A DNA stretch of 59,553 bases. Source: Gallionellales bacterium RIFCSPLOWO2_02_FULL_59_110 (GTDB lineage Bacteria; Pseudomonadota; Gammaproteobacteria; Burkholderiales; Gallionellaceae). Position numbers and translations under genes: made by a program. Of this stretch, positions 1-9,361 are shown one piece after another (position 1 is the first letter of the stretch; each line of letters begins with the position of its first letter). The notes under the pieces are model-generated. The model was given only the letters and a program-made list of their open reading frames with translations, was not told where the DNA came from and ran no database searches. Where the stretch lies: the NCBI GenBank assembly GCA_001801215.1, contig MGXA01000058.1, positions 1-59,553 on the forward strand, written 5' to 3'.

Positions 1-106
1 TGGGGATGAAAACAAATTCCTGCCCCGCTTTCCAATGCAGATCGTCGCGGATGGCTTTGGGGACAGAAATCTGATATTTGCTGGATAGTGTTGCGGTGGC
101 AGCCAT
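1..106 (-). CDS. AbrB/MazE-type antitoxin or regulator, partial
   Basis: Only the first 35 codons lie inside the window, read leftwards from an ATG at 106-104. The peptide contains LSSKYQISVPKAIRDDL, the N-terminal swapped-hairpin signature of SpoVT/AbrB DNA-binding domains found in MazE- and VapB-type antitoxins. A GAGGTG ribosome binding site lies at 117-112, five bases before the ATG. The rest of the gene, and any PIN or MazF toxin that would follow it, lies beyond the left edge, so the call as an antitoxin is inferred from family habit. Confidence 0.75.
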   Translation of the reverse strand, partial: MAATATLSSKYQISVPKAIRDDLHWKAGQEFVFIP

Positions 107-110
107 CGTC

Positions 111-368
111 TCACCTCTTTTGTATCGATGCGTTAATGGTAAGAGTATAGAAGGCACTGTTGTTGGCGGCAAGAATAAAAGCAGCTGAAGGTGAACCCTG
201 CGCCCAGTCGAAGGGCGGCCACATGGGCAAAGAAGTATCCCAGCCTTGGGGGGTGTGTAGCCAAAGGGGCGCTTGCTGCACTGATTTATTTGCTAAAAAA
301 TCATAAAGAATAGCGGCGAAAAAAGAATCGCGGTAAGGTGCCAGAGTCGAATAAAATATATCGGTCAT
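111..368 (-). CDS. small hypothetical protein upstream of the AbrB gene
   Basis: An 85-codon frame starts at ATG 368-366 behind a GGAGG site (382-378) with 9-base spacing and stops at 113-111, directly before the AbrB-type start, so the two would be co-transcribed. I do not recognise the product. It has no clear signal peptide or membrane helix. Part of it (PFDWAQG) resembles translations of dispersed repeats, so a decayed or chance frame is possible. The good ribosome binding site and tight spacing are the only positive evidence. Confidence 0.35.
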   Translation of the reverse strand: MTDIFYSTLAPYRDSFFAAILYDFLANKSVQQAPLWLHTPQGWDTSLPMWPPFDWAQGSPSAAFILAANNSAFYTLTINASIQKR

Positions 369-417
369 ACCGATATTCCTCCATACCCTCGGCTGTAAAC
401 GTGCAAGGGAAGCACAA

Positions 418-2919
418 ATGAACCTCCTCCGCCTCTCCCTCAACCTTCTCCGCCGCGACTGGCGTGCCGGGGAGTGGCGCGTGCTGCTGCTCGCGCTGGT
501 GCTCGCGGTGGGCAGCCTGGCGACCGTCGGGCTGTTCGCCGACCGCGTGCGGCTGGCGTTGCAGCAGGAGGCGACCAGCCTGATCGGTGCGGATTTGCGC
601 ATCGTTTCGACGCGCCCGCTGCCGCCCGCCTATCGCGGGATGGCCGAGGCGCGCGGGCTGCGCACGGTGGAGAGCCGCGCGTTCCTGAGCATGGTGGCGC
701 ACCGCGAGCAGACTTTGCTCTCCGAGATTCAGGCGGTCGGCGCGGGCTATCCGCTGCGCGGCAGGATCGAGATTGATTCACCCTCTCCCCAACCCTCCCC
801 CGTCAAGGGGGAGGGGGTAAACGGCGGCATTCCCGCGCGCGGCACGGTATGGGTGGACGGGCGGCTGCTGCGCAGGCTGGATTTGCGCGTCGGCGACGAG
901 GTCGGCATCGGCGCGCAGCGCTTCGCGGTGGCGGCGCGCATCGTGCGCGACATCGACCGCGCGGTCGGTTTCTACAGCTTTGCGCCGCGTGTGCTGATGA
1001 ATGATGCCGACCTCGCCGCGACGGGTCTGTTGCAGGAAGGCAGCCGCATCACTTACCGCCTGATGGTTGCGGGTGAGGCGCGGCAGGTCGGGGCGTTGCA
1101 TGACGAGCTGAAGCCGAAACTCTCGAACGGCGAGAAGCTGGAAAGCGTGCGCGATGCGCGCCCGGAAATCCGCAGCGCGCTGGAACGCGCCGAGCATTTT
1201 CTCGGCCTCGCCGCGCTGACTGCGGCGATCCTCGCGGGCGCGGCGCTGGCGCTGGCGGCGCGGCGTTTTGTGCTGCGCCATCTGGATACCTGCGCGATGC
1301 TGCGTTGTCTCGGCGCGCAACAGGGACAGGTGCTGCGCCTGTTTTTCTACCAGTTCCTGTTGCTCGGCGCGGTCGCGGTGCTGCTCGGCTGTGCGCTCGG
1401 CTATGTTACGCAGGCGCTGCTGGCCGGATTCATCGAAGCGATGCGCGATACGGAGCTGCCGCAGCCCGGTATGCTGCCCGCACTCAAGAGCGCGGCCAGC
1501 GGCTTTGCGCTGTTGCTCGGCTTTACTTTCCTGCCGTTGCTGCAACTGCGTAAGGTGTCGCCGCTGCGCGTGCTGCGCCGCGAACTCGGCGCGCCGCAGG
1601 CGAACGCCGTGCTGGCCTGGGGTTTTGCCGCGCTGGTGCTGGCGGGGTTGTTCCTGTGGCATTCGGGCTCGGTCAAGCTGGGATTCACGATGCTCGGCGG
1701 GCTGCTCGCTGGGTTGCTGTGCTTCGGCTTCCTGGCCTTGCTGCTGCTGCACGGGCTGGCGCGTTACTCGTTGCGCTTTCATGCGCAAGTGCGGCACGCA
1801 TTCAACAACCTCGTGCGGCACGGGCGCGATTCCGCGCTGCAAGTGGTGGCGCTCGGGCTGGGGGGCATGGCCTTGTTGCTGCTGACGCTGGTGCGCGCCG
1901 ACCTGCTGCAAAGCTGGCAGGGTAAGCTGCCGCCGGACACGCCGAACCGCTTCATCGTGAACATCCAGCCGGATCAGCAACAGGCATTGCAGGATTTTTT
2001 CGCGCGCCAGTCGCTGCCGCAGCCGCAGTTGCTGCCGATGGTGCGCGGGCGTCTGGTCGCCATCAGCGCCGCGCCGGTCAGCGGCGAAAGCTACGCCGAC
2101 CCGCGCGCGCGCGAACTGGTGGAGCGCGAATTCAATTTATCCTATGCCGAGCAGATGCCGGAATGGAACGAACTGGTGAGCGGAGCCTGGTGGAGCGGTT
2201 CCGAATCCGGGTTGGCGCAACTTTCGGTCGAAGAAGGCATCGCCGAGCGGCTCGGCATCCGCCTCGGCGACGAGCTTACCTACGATGTGGCGGGCAGCCG
2301 TTTCAGCGCGCGCGTGACCAGCCTGCGCAAGGTGCAATGGGATTCGATGCGGGTGAACTTTTTCGTGATCGCCACGCCGGAACTGCTGCGCGATTACCCG
2401 GCGAGTTATCTCACCAGCTTCTACCTGCCGCCGGACAAGCTGCGCGCGGGCGACCAGCTGGTGCGGGAATTCCCCAACCTGCTGGTGATCGACACCGGCG
2501 AAATGATCGCGCAGGTGCGCGGCATCATGGAGCAGATCGCGCAGGCCGCCGGCGTGATCTTTCTGTTTACCCTGTTGAGCGGCCTCGCGGTGCTGTATGC
2601 CGCGCTGCTGGCCACGCAGGACGAGCGCATCAACGAGGCGGCGATCCTGCGCACTCTGGGCGCGGACAGCCGCTACCTGCGCCGCCTGCACCTTGCTGAA
2701 TTCGCCACGCTGGGTTTGCTTAGCGGCCTGCTCGCCTCCACCGGCGCGGTGCTACTCGGCTGGGTGCTGGCGCGCTTCGTGCTGGAAATTCCCTATCACG
2801 CGAGCGCCGTCATCTGGCCGGTCGGCGCGCTGGGCGGGATGCTGGTGGTGATGCTGGCGGGCTGGCTGGGCACGCGGCGGCTGACCGTGCTGCCGCCGCT
2901 GGCGATCCTGCGCGAGTAA
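418..2919 (+). CDS. ybbP: YbbP-like ABC transporter permease with two FtsX domains
   Basis: The 833-residue protein has an N-terminal membrane helix (about 20-40), a large extracytoplasmic domain, a first FtsX-type core at about 260-385, two more helices at about 395-450, a second periplasmic region and a C-terminal FtsX core at about 710-830. This is the architecture of the YbbP family, whose ATPase partner is YbbA and whose substrate is unproven. The partner gene is not adjacent: a YbbA-like ATPase sits alone at 31975-32658. The first extracytoplasmic region carries an inserted proline-rich stretch (SPSPQPSPVKGEG) encoded by a palindromic repeat. The start at 418 follows AAGGGA. Confidence 0.88.
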   Translation: MNLLRLSLNLLRRDWRAGEWRVLLLALVLAVGSLATVGLFADRVRLALQQEATSLIGADLRIVSTRPLPPAYRGMAEARGLRTVESRAFLSMVAHREQTLLSEIQAVGAGYPLRGRIEIDSPSPQPSPVKGEGVNGGIPARGTVWVDGRLLRRLDLRVGDEVGIGAQRFAVAARIVRDIDRAVGFYSFAPRVLMNDADLAATGLLQEGSRITYRLMVAGEARQVGALHDELKPKLSNGEKLESVRDARPEIRSALERAEHFLGLAALTAAILAGAALALAARRFVLRHLDTCAMLRCLGAQQGQVLRLFFYQFLLLGAVAVLLGCALGYVTQALLAGFIEAMRDTELPQPGMLPALKSAASGFALLLGFTFLPLLQLRKVSPLRVLRRELGAPQANAVLAWGFAALVLAGLFLWHSGSVKLGFTMLGGLLAGLLCFGFLALLLLHGLARYSLRFHAQVRHAFNNLVRHGRDSALQVVALGLGGMALLLLTLVRADLLQSWQGKLPPDTPNRFIVNIQPDQQQALQDFFARQSLPQPQLLPMVRGRLVAISAAPVSGESYADPRARELVEREFNLSYAEQMPEWNELVSGAWWSGSESGLAQLSVEEGIAERLGIRLGDELTYDVAGSRFSARVTSLRKVQWDSMRVNFFVIATPELLRDYPASYLTSFYLPPDKLRAGDQLVREFPNLLVIDTGEMIAQVRGIMEQIAQAAGVIFLFTLLSGLAVLYAALLATQDERINEAAILRTLGADSRYLRRLHLAEFATLGLLSGLLASTGAVLLGWVLARFVLEIPYHASAVIWPVGALGGMLVVMLAGWLGTRRLTVLPPLAILRE
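778..826. repeat. GC-rich palindromic repeat inside the permease gene
   Basis: The arms CCCTCTCCCC..CCCTCCCCC and GGGGGAGGGGG pair around GTCAA. The element adds about 15 codons to the permease gene without breaking the frame. A related C/G-rich hairpin lies in non-coding DNA at about 54780-54865. Confidence 0.7.
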
Positions 2920-2970
2920 GCGCGCGTTGCGCTCGCGGGGTGCGCCGAAGCTCACCCCGTGGCTGAGCCT

Positions 2971-4479
2971 CTATTTGCCGCGCCGTACTGGCCTGGGCGA
3001 GAACAGGGCAGGCTGCGGCATGGATTGGTGGCGCGCCGCTTCGGACAGATGCTGATCGTCAGGCTTTTGCGCCGGGCGCGGCTTGGCGGCTTGCTGGCTG
3101 GGGCGCGTTTGAGGGGCGCGCTGCTGCGGGTTGCCTGCCTGTGGGTTGCGCGCCTGCGGGTTGCCCGGCTTCCTGCCTTGGCTGTCACGCGGCGGTTGAT
3201 TGCGGTTTCCCGCACCTGCCGGGCGCGGCGCGCCTGCGGTGGTGTGGCTATGGCGCCGTTGACCGTGCTGCGGGCGCGGCGGGCGCGGGGCTTCGGCGGG
3301 AAGGTTGGCGGGCGGCACGAAACTGTCCACCGCCACCTTCGGAATCTCGCGCTTGATCAGCCGCTCGATGCTCTTGAGGAATGACAACTCTTCGCTGTCC
3401 ACCAGCGAGATCGCCGCGCCGCTGCTGCCCGCGCGCCCGGTGCGACCGATGCGGTGCACATAATCTTCCGGCACGTTCGGCAACTCGAAATTCACCACAT
3501 GCGGCAACTGGTCGATGTCCAGCCCGCGTGCGGCGATGTCGGTGGCGACCAGCACCGGCATGGTGCCGTCCTTGAACTGCGCCAGCGCCTTGGTGCGCGC
3601 CGGCTGGCTTTTGTTGCCGTGGATCGCGGCGGCGGGGATGCCGTCCGCATTCAGTTTTTCCGCGAGCCGGTTCGCGCCGTGCTTGGTGCGGGTGAATACC
3701 AAGACCTGCTTCCAGTCGTGGTGCTTGATCAGGTGGGCGAGCAAGTGGCTCTTCAGCTTCTGCGGCACCAGATGGACGCTCTGCTCGATCAGTTCCACCG
3801 TGGAATTGCGCCGCGCCACTTCGACATAGCCGGGGGTGTGCAGCAGGCCGTCGGCCAGGGTCTTGATCTCGTCGGAGAAGGTCGCAGAGAACAGCAGGTT
3901 CTGGCGCTGCTTCGGCAGCAGCGCGAGGATCTTCTTGATGTCGCGGATGAAGCCCATGTCCAGCATCCGGTCTGCTTCGTCCAGCACCAGGATTTCGACG
4001 CCGGACAGGTCGAGCGTTTTCTGCCCGACATGGTCGAGCAACCGCCCCGGCGTGGCGACGAGGATGTCCATCAGACCGCGCAGTGCTTTAATTTGTGGGT
4101 TGATGTTCACGCCGCCGAACATCACCATCGACTTCAGCGCCAGATATTTTCCGTAGGTCTGCACCGATTCCTCGACCTGCGCGGCGAGCTCGCGCGTCGG
4201 CACGAGGATCAGGCAGCGCGGTCTGCCGGGGCGCTGGTTGGCGACGGGCTTCGCGGTGAGCAGATGCAGGATCGGCAGCGTGAAACCGGCGGTCTTGCCG
4301 GTGCCGGTCTGCGCCCCGGCAAGCAGGTCGCCGCCGGCCAGCACCAGCGGGATTGCCTGCGCCTGCACCGGGGTGGGGTGCAAGTAGCCGGCATCGGCAA
4401 TCGCGCGCATCAGGGGTTGCGCCAGTTTCAGGTCGGCGAAAGTAATTTCATTGGACAACGGGATAGCGGTATTCGACAA
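2971..4479 (-). CDS. rhlE: DEAD-box ATP-dependent RNA helicase, RhlE group
   Basis: This 502-residue helicase shows a Q-motif region near the N-terminus ([10 protein letters not shown]), motif I AQTGTGKT, motif Ia PTRELA, motif II DEAD, motif III SAT, and motif [10 protein letters not shown]. The core ends near residue 380 and is followed by a basic, Pro/Gln/Arg-rich disordered tail of about 110 residues, typical of RhlE proteins and probably used for RNA contact. It is expected to remodel structured RNA in ribosome assembly or decay. A second RhlE-type gene lies at 24582-25946. The 3' end faces the convergent permease gene across about 50 bases. Confidence 0.93.
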   Translation of the reverse strand: MSNTAIPLSNEITFADLKLAQPLMRAIADAGYLHPTPVQAQAIPLVLAGGDLLAGAQTGTGKTAGFTLPILHLLTAKPVANQRPGRPRCLILVPTRELAAQVEESVQTYGKYLALKSMVMFGGVNINPQIKALRGLMDILVATPGRLLDHVGQKTLDLSGVEILVLDEADRMLDMGFIRDIKKILALLPKQRQNLLFSATFSDEIKTLADGLLHTPGYVEVARRNSTVELIEQSVHLVPQKLKSHLLAHLIKHHDWKQVLVFTRTKHGANRLAEKLNADGIPAAAIHGNKSQPARTKALAQFKDGTMPVLVATDIAARGLDIDQLPHVVNFELPNVPEDYVHRIGRTGRAGSSGAAISLVDSEELSFLKSIERLIKREIPKVAVDSFVPPANLPAEAPRPPRPQHGQRRHSHTTAGAPRPAGAGNRNQPPRDSQGRKPGNPQARNPQAGNPQQRAPQTRPSQQAAKPRPAQKPDDQHLSEAARHQSMPQPALFSPRPVRRGK

Positions 4480-4667
4480 AGTTTGGCTCCTGCGACGGCC
4501 TGCCGCCCATCAGAGCGGCACCAATCGAGGCAGACGAATCAAGGGATCAGAAAGATCGGGGGTGAATTAAAGAGACCGCTGCACTGATTGGTTTGGTGCA
4601 GGGCGGCGGGGATTATACACCATCGTTCGCGCCATGCCTGCGCGGAGCGAATTGACTCAAGATAAAA

Positions 4668-4682
4668 GTTACCGAGGGTAAC
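4668..4682 (-). terminator. weak hairpin after the SGNH hydrolase gene
   Basis: On the minus strand a 6-bp stem (GTTACC/GGTAAC) with a 3-base loop is followed by TTTTATC, about 30 bases past the SGNH gene stop. The stem is short, so this is a weak terminator candidate. Nothing else was recognised in the gap up to the helicase gene. Confidence 0.3.
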
Positions 4683-4709
4683 CTCTGCGCCGCACATCCC
4701 GTGTTCCTG

Positions 4710-5573
4710 CTACAAAAGAACTGCCCAATACCTTGCGACCTTGTCCTTGCCATTGTTGTTGAGATGTATTTCATTCAGCCAATCGCCGCTATTGCCGGTG
4801 TCGCGGGCATTGGCGCGATTGAGAGTGACATTTTTCAGCGTGTCGATTAGCTGAAGGTTGGCGCTGATGCCTGCAAATCCCCGGAGCATATCGGCCAGCT
4901 TATCCATCAGGGTGTCTGACAGGGCGTTCCAGTAGTGCGGAGGTATATTCGTTTGCTTGAAAGCCTTGTACAGCCATGGGCCTGAAACCGAAGCTGCCCC
5001 GTTTCGGGGTGTCGGGTAGCCGTATGTGTGGTAATAAATCGGGATGGCGCGGTTTGCTGCTATTTCGGAATTGTTCCTCAGGCTCACCAGGTGCCGGAAG
5101 TTTTCCTTGAGGTAGTTCTCGAACACGGCCATGGCGTTGCTGGCGATGAAATCCTGGACGCTTGCCGGGTTGGCGCAAGCTTGCAGGATTCCTTTTGGCG
5201 ATAGCGCAGCATCGATAATGTCGTTTCCGCCCGCGCTCAGCAGGATACCGTCCCATTCCCACCCGAACTTTTTCCTGGTAAGCAAATTCGGGAAATTTAT
5301 GTTTTTGCTCCAGTCCGCCATTCTGGCAAGCGTGTCGCCCGGATAGGAACAATTAACGATCAGCGTGCTGTGTTTGAGCGGGACGTTATAGCCGAACCTG
5401 TAGAGGAAGCTTGGCGATAATAGATCGCTGAGTGAGAACCACGAGTCGCCTTCGGCCAGGTAGTGGCGGTCAAAGTCTTTCCATGAGTAAAAAACGCCGG
5501 GCTTGGTGATCTCGCCGTTTCCTTTCAGTTCGTCTGGCGAAATGACTGTGACTGTGCTTGTGGTGGTTGGCAT
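4710..5573 (-). CDS. SGNH/GDSL-like hydrolase, cytoplasmic
   Basis: The 287-residue protein carries block I AEGDSWF (nucleophile Ser in GDS), a GGNDI block III (Gly-Asn) and a C-terminal NEIHLNNNG block V, an arrangement typical of SGNH esterases/lipases. The usual block V Asp-X-X-His reads Asn-X-X-His here; an Asp lies three residues further upstream (DWLNEIH), so the catalytic acid is uncertain. There is no signal peptide, so it is predicted to act in the cytoplasm. An AGGAGG site lies just before the ATG. It is followed upstream by the TPR gene on the same strand (about 75 bases apart), which may form an operon. The substrate cannot be predicted. Confidence 0.75.
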   Translation of the reverse strand: MPTTTSTVTVISPDELKGNGEITKPGVFYSWKDFDRHYLAEGDSWFSLSDLLSPSFLYRFGYNVPLKHSTLIVNCSYPGDTLARMADWSKNINFPNLLTRKKFGWEWDGILLSAGGNDIIDAALSPKGILQACANPASVQDFIASNAMAVFENYLKENFRHLVSLRNNSEIAANRAIPIYYHTYGYPTPRNGAASVSGPWLYKAFKQTNIPPHYWNALSDTLMDKLADMLRGFAGISANLQLIDTLKNVTLNRANARDTGNSGDWLNEIHLNNNGKDKVARYWAVLL

Positions 5574-5650
5574 TGCCCCTCCTGTGTATTGTGTTTACTA
5601 ACCAAGGATCAGCCTTGTTTCATTAATTCCGGCCAGAGCGGTTGTACCGC

Positions 5651-8600
5651 TCAGGTGCCGCCCTTCTCTTGCAGTGCCAGGCTTTGGCCGTTGCTGTACC
5701 AGCGGTACAGCTGGTCGTATGCCCAGCGCCATTCGCCGTTATTGGACTGGCCGGTTTCAAGCGCGACGCGGTACCAATCCGACGCGTCACGGAAGCGGCG
5801 TTCCGATTCGGCGCGCAGCCCGGCGTAGAACGCGATTTCGCACTTCAGTTTGGGTGTGGTCGCCAACGCCAGCAGTTCGCCCTCGGGGGACATGCCCAAT
5901 AGGTAGCGGCCGATCCGATCATACTGGCTGCTCTGGGCATTCTTGTAATACCGCTCCAGCGCCGCGCGATTCGGGTCATTGGCCAGCCCCTGGCGCGTCG
6001 CGAGCGCCGCACGCATCAGCCAGACAAAGTCCGCGCCCTGCCCCGATGGTGTCGCGCCGACGAGTTCCCAGAGCAGTTCGGGATCGTTGCTGCGGAAAGC
6101 GAACATGCTGAGCGGATTGATCAGCGGCGGCGGCAGCAATTTGCGGATCCAGGGCATGGCCTGCGCTTGCCCTTGCCATTCTTTGAGCGCGTTGTAGGCG
6201 GTGATCGTCATTTCCAGTTGCCCGAGGCCATTCGCGCGGAGGGGTGACGCCATCTCGAAGGCGAGTTGCGCGCGCCCGTCTTTCGCTGCGGCGCGAGCCA
6301 ATTCGAGCAGGCTGAAGGGGTCGATCCTGGCCGCGTGCAGCGCCATGAACGCGGCCTGCGCGGCTTCATCCTGTGTCTTGCCGAAGGTCTCCAGCAATGC
6401 CTTGGCAACCGTGAACCTCCATTCGTATGCCGAGATCGGGTTGCGATGCGCCTTGACCAGTGCCGCAGCTTCGTCGTAGCGCCCATACATCCATAGCAAC
6501 TGTGTGCGCACCAGCAGCGTCCGGAGGGAATTCGGGTAGCGATCCACTACGGCTGCGGCGAGCTTGTCCGCTTCGTCGCGATACCCGGCGCGGGCAAGCA
6601 GCAAGGCGGCACACTCCATCGCACCGGATTGCCAGCTTGGCACCACCGGCCAGACAGCATCCAGCCCTTCGGCGTAGCGTCCTTCGCGCTCATACAGCCG
6701 CGCCAGCGCGGTGCGCGCGACGACCTCATCGAAGACGCCCGAAGATTTGCCGACCTTCAGCCATTCCAGGATCACGGCGCGCGCCTTCGCGTAATCCCCG
6801 GTTTTCTCGAGCAGCTCGACCATGCCACGCCGGTATTTCCAGGACTCCGGCCAACGCGCGATGAGCGCCTGGAAGGCGTCGGCGAGCAGCTTCGGGTCGG
6901 CCCCGTGGCTATTTGCGAGTTGATTCAGCGTGCCGAAGTGTTCGTCTGGATCGCCTTCGGCAGAGGCAATCAGGCGTGCGACTTCCTCGCTGTTCCCGTT
7001 GAAGAGCGCCAGAAACGCGCGCGTCTCTGGGAACGTATGAGGCGAGGCGGAGACGGCGCTGTCGAGGAGGCGCTCGGTCAGCGGCAGGTCCATCAGCGAG
7101 GCATAAGCGATCTCGCCGAGAATCTGGCGGTGGAGTGGCCGGCTGTCGAGGCGCGCAGCCAGGCGTTTCGCGGCTACCATTACACCCACGCTGCCAAAGG
7201 GCGCGTTGCTGGTATACAAGTCGAAGGTGCGGGCGATGGGTAAACCGCCCAGCGCCGTGATCTTGTCCAGCTCGGCCAGCAGCACGTCGGCATTCGCCGT
7301 GCCGGCGCTGACCTGTGACAGGCTGGTGTACCAGCGCTTGTATTCCGCCCCCGGCCCCGTCGGCGCCGCGTGCAGGCTCGCGGCAAAATTTTCTGCATCA
7401 GGCAGTGAGAACAGCGACTCAAGGTAGTGCCGGCCCAGCCGGTCGAGCGCGGAGTAGAAATATCCGCTGTAGAACGCGCGCAGCATTTCCGCGTCGAACA
7501 GCGCCCCGCTCATTTCTTGGGCGCGCGCTTCCAGCTCCTTCTCGAACGGAGCCACGAGGTTGCCGTCGACGACGCCATGGCGCTCCCGGAACTTGTCGAT
7601 GGCCATCCGGAATCCGGCAGCTTCCTTTTCGGTCCGCGGGCCGGCCGTGATCATCGGTAGCCAGCGTTTTTTCGGCGCGTCCTTTTCCAGCGTGATGAGA
7701 ACCGCGTAGGGCAAAAACAGGGCGGCGCTTTCGGTCACCGCGAAATTGTGCGTCTGAAGAATCGTCTTGAACCACGGCAGCTCCCCGGCGATTGCGGGGA
7801 AGCTGTCCGCCTGGAATTGGAGCGCAGCTTCGAGTTGCCGCTTGCGCCCGAGATGGGATAGCAGGAGATAGCGCGCCTCGGGCGTGGCGTCCGGCGCTTG
7901 TGCGATCCGCTGCAACGCGGCTTTATCCCCTTCCGCGAACGCGCGCGCCGGATCGTTCGCCGGCAGGGTTTGCGCCAGCGCGCGCGCTTCCGTTTCGTAG
8001 CCGAGCAGTTCGGCCAGCAGGGTGTGCTCGCGCGTGAGTTCCGCGCCACCTGCTGCAGAGTGCAGCGCCAGCAGCGCGAGTGCGCGCGCCGGCAGCGCCT
8101 CGGCAATGTCCAGAGTGTCGAATGACTGCAAGCACAGTGCGATCTGCGCCTGCGCCGCGAGGCGCAACAGGCCGGCATCGCGTTCGCCAGCCTGCCAGGC
8201 GGCGCTCGCAAGGCGCGCCGCCGGGATTGCCTCGGAGGCGACGAACGCGCGTATACCGCGCTCGATCTTGGCACGGCCCGACGGCGTTTTTGCGCTTGCG
8301 GGCGGTGCGGGCGGTGCGGGCGGTGCGGGCGGTTGCAGGCGGGCGGCGGTCGCGGCCAGCAGCTTGCGCAAGTCGGCGTATGTCGGAAACTCGGGAAGCT
8401 GGCCGATCTCATCGGCCCCGTAGTGGATGCGCCAAGCGGAGCCGGAGAACGTGAAACCGACCGGCTTCGCCTCGCTAGCGGCGTGGATGCGGTAAATGTC
8501 GGCCACCGCCCGCAGCGCGCGCCTATCGGGTGCGAGGCGGTAGGCATTTGCGACCGCTGCCCGCATTTCCGTCGGCGGCGCGGCCTGCTTGACCGGCGCG

Positions 8601-8779
8601 GCTTCGAGTTGATAGCTGACAGCGGCCAGCGCGCACAACGATAACCATAGATATACGATCTTCGGTATCGCACCTCGATCACAGAGAATACCAACGTTCG
8701 AATTTAACGGACATTTAGGCGATGCGTTCAAGCTGAACCCCCCGTTTTTTATTGTTGCTTTATCAGCCACTGCTTGCAA
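5651..8779 (-). CDS. large secreted or membrane-anchored TPR-repeat protein
   Basis: A frame of up to 1042 codons encodes an alpha-helical, Ala/Leu-rich protein. It has a hydrophobic N-terminal segment (about residues 40-58, VYLWLSLCALAAVSY) that acts as signal peptide or anchor, a proline linker with repeated PPAPPAPP near 150, and many TPR-like helical pairs between about 200 and 1000 (for example the stretch around ALARLYEREGRYAEGLDAVWP). The start is unsure: the longest frame begins with TTG at 8779 without a ribosome site, whereas a TTG at 8731 has GGGGGG just upstream and still precedes the signal sequence. The role is unknown; the fold suggests a periplasmic protein-protein scaffold. 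Confidence 0.72.
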   Translation of the reverse strand: MQAVADKATIKNGGFSLNASPKCPLNSNVGILCDRGAIPKIVYLWLSLCALAAVSYQLEAAPVKQAAPPTEMRAAVANAYRLAPDRRALRAVADIYRIHAASEAKPVGFTFSGSAWRIHYGADEIGQLPEFPTYADLRKLLAATAARLQPPAPPAPPAPPASAKTPSGRAKIERGIRAFVASEAIPAARLASAAWQAGERDAGLLRLAAQAQIALCLQSFDTLDIAEALPARALALLALHSAAGGAELTREHTLLAELLGYETEARALAQTLPANDPARAFAEGDKAALQRIAQAPDATPEARYLLLSHLGRKRQLEAALQFQADSFPAIAGELPWFKTILQTHNFAVTESAALFLPYAVLITLEKDAPKKRWLPMITAGPRTEKEAAGFRMAIDKFRERHGVVDGNLVAPFEKELEARAQEMSGALFDAEMLRAFYSGYFYSALDRLGRHYLESLFSLPDAENFAASLHAAPTGPGAEYKRWYTSLSQVSAGTANADVLLAELDKITALGGLPIARTFDLYTSNAPFGSVGVMVAAKRLAARLDSRPLHRQILGEIAYASLMDLPLTERLLDSAVSASPHTFPETRAFLALFNGNSEEVARLIASAEGDPDEHFGTLNQLANSHGADPKLLADAFQALIARWPESWKYRRGMVELLEKTGDYAKARAVILEWLKVGKSSGVFDEVVARTALARLYEREGRYAEGLDAVWPVVPSWQSGAMECAALLLARAGYRDEADKLAAAVVDRYPNSLRTLLVRTQLLWMYGRYDEAAALVKAHRNPISAYEWRFTVAKALLETFGKTQDEAAQAAFMALHAARIDPFSLLELARAAAKDGRAQLAFEMASPLRANGLGQLEMTITAYNALKEWQGQAQAMPWIRKLLPPPLINPLSMFAFRSNDPELLWELVGATPSGQGADFVWLMRAALATRQGLANDPNRAALERYYKNAQSSQYDRIGRYLLGMSPEGELLALATTPKLKCEIAFYAGLRAESERRFRDASDWYRVALETGQSNNGEWRWAYDQLYRWYSNGQSLALQEKGGT

Positions 8780-9361
8780 ACCGCATTTGATTTATTGTTT
8801 CCGCTGGATGGGGCGGAGGATATTTGTTGCGGTGCCGAATGCTCGCTTAATTGGTTTCTTTAGGCAATATGCCGAATTGCCTATATATTTCGGCCTAGCC
8901 CGGATATTTCACCAGACCGGCCCCGCACTTAATGGAGAACCGCATGGAAATTTGGATACAGGCACAGAAGGCAGAAAGCCAATTTGTACCGCAGGCCTTT
9001 GCGGGCACTGGCGGACATTTTGCGGCATCTACGCGCTCCCGCTTCGCGCCAATAGGCCGTGCTATTGGCTTGGCGCGGGATGCGCGAATCTGTCCGCAAA
9101 CTGCCTCGCCATCATCCCGCAATCTGATGAAATATCCGGGCTAGTGGCTCGCGCGGTGATTTGACGGTTTTGTTTTGAAACAGTGGTTTGGGTGGGGAAG
9201 GGAGAAGAAAGCCGAGCCGCGCCTGAAGGTGCGGCACTGTTCAGCGGATGGTCGATCAATATGTTGTAATGGTAAACGGGCGGGACGTACCGATCCGGTT
9301 CAGGATGCTCCTGCGGCACGCTCATGTTGCCCCCGGATGCACTCTCCGCGCTCTGCCGGTT
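8780..9361. other. gene-poor interval between the TPR and GGDEF/EAL genes
   Basis: This 580-base stretch holds the inverted-repeat element at 8895-9144 and no convincing gene. An 87-codon minus-strand frame (9325-9062, starting MSVPQEHPEPDRYVPP) lies 36 bases past the GGDEF/EAL stop, but its last third is encoded by the repeat element, so if real it is a truncated gene. Confidence 0.5.
8895..9144. mobile_element. 250-bp MITE-like element
   Basis: The 21-base ends at 8895-8915 and 9124-9144 are inverted copies with one mismatch (core CTAGCCCGGATATTTCA / TGAAATATCCGGGCTAG). The 208-bp interior has no transposase-like frame. No clear target duplication is seen. A similar end sequence (TGAAATATCCAGGTTA) occurs near the right edge at about 59481. 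It may be a non-autonomous transposon. Confidence 0.55.

Noticed and set aside
8787-9164. 125-codon plus-strand frame through the inverted-repeat element
   Set aside because: It lies largely within the MITE-like element and shows no domain or ribosome site.
9145-9361. possible riboswitch or structured RNA beside the c-di-GMP gene
   Set aside because: It lies downstream of, not before, the GGDEF/EAL gene, and I could not find the conserved elements of a c-di-GMP riboswitch.
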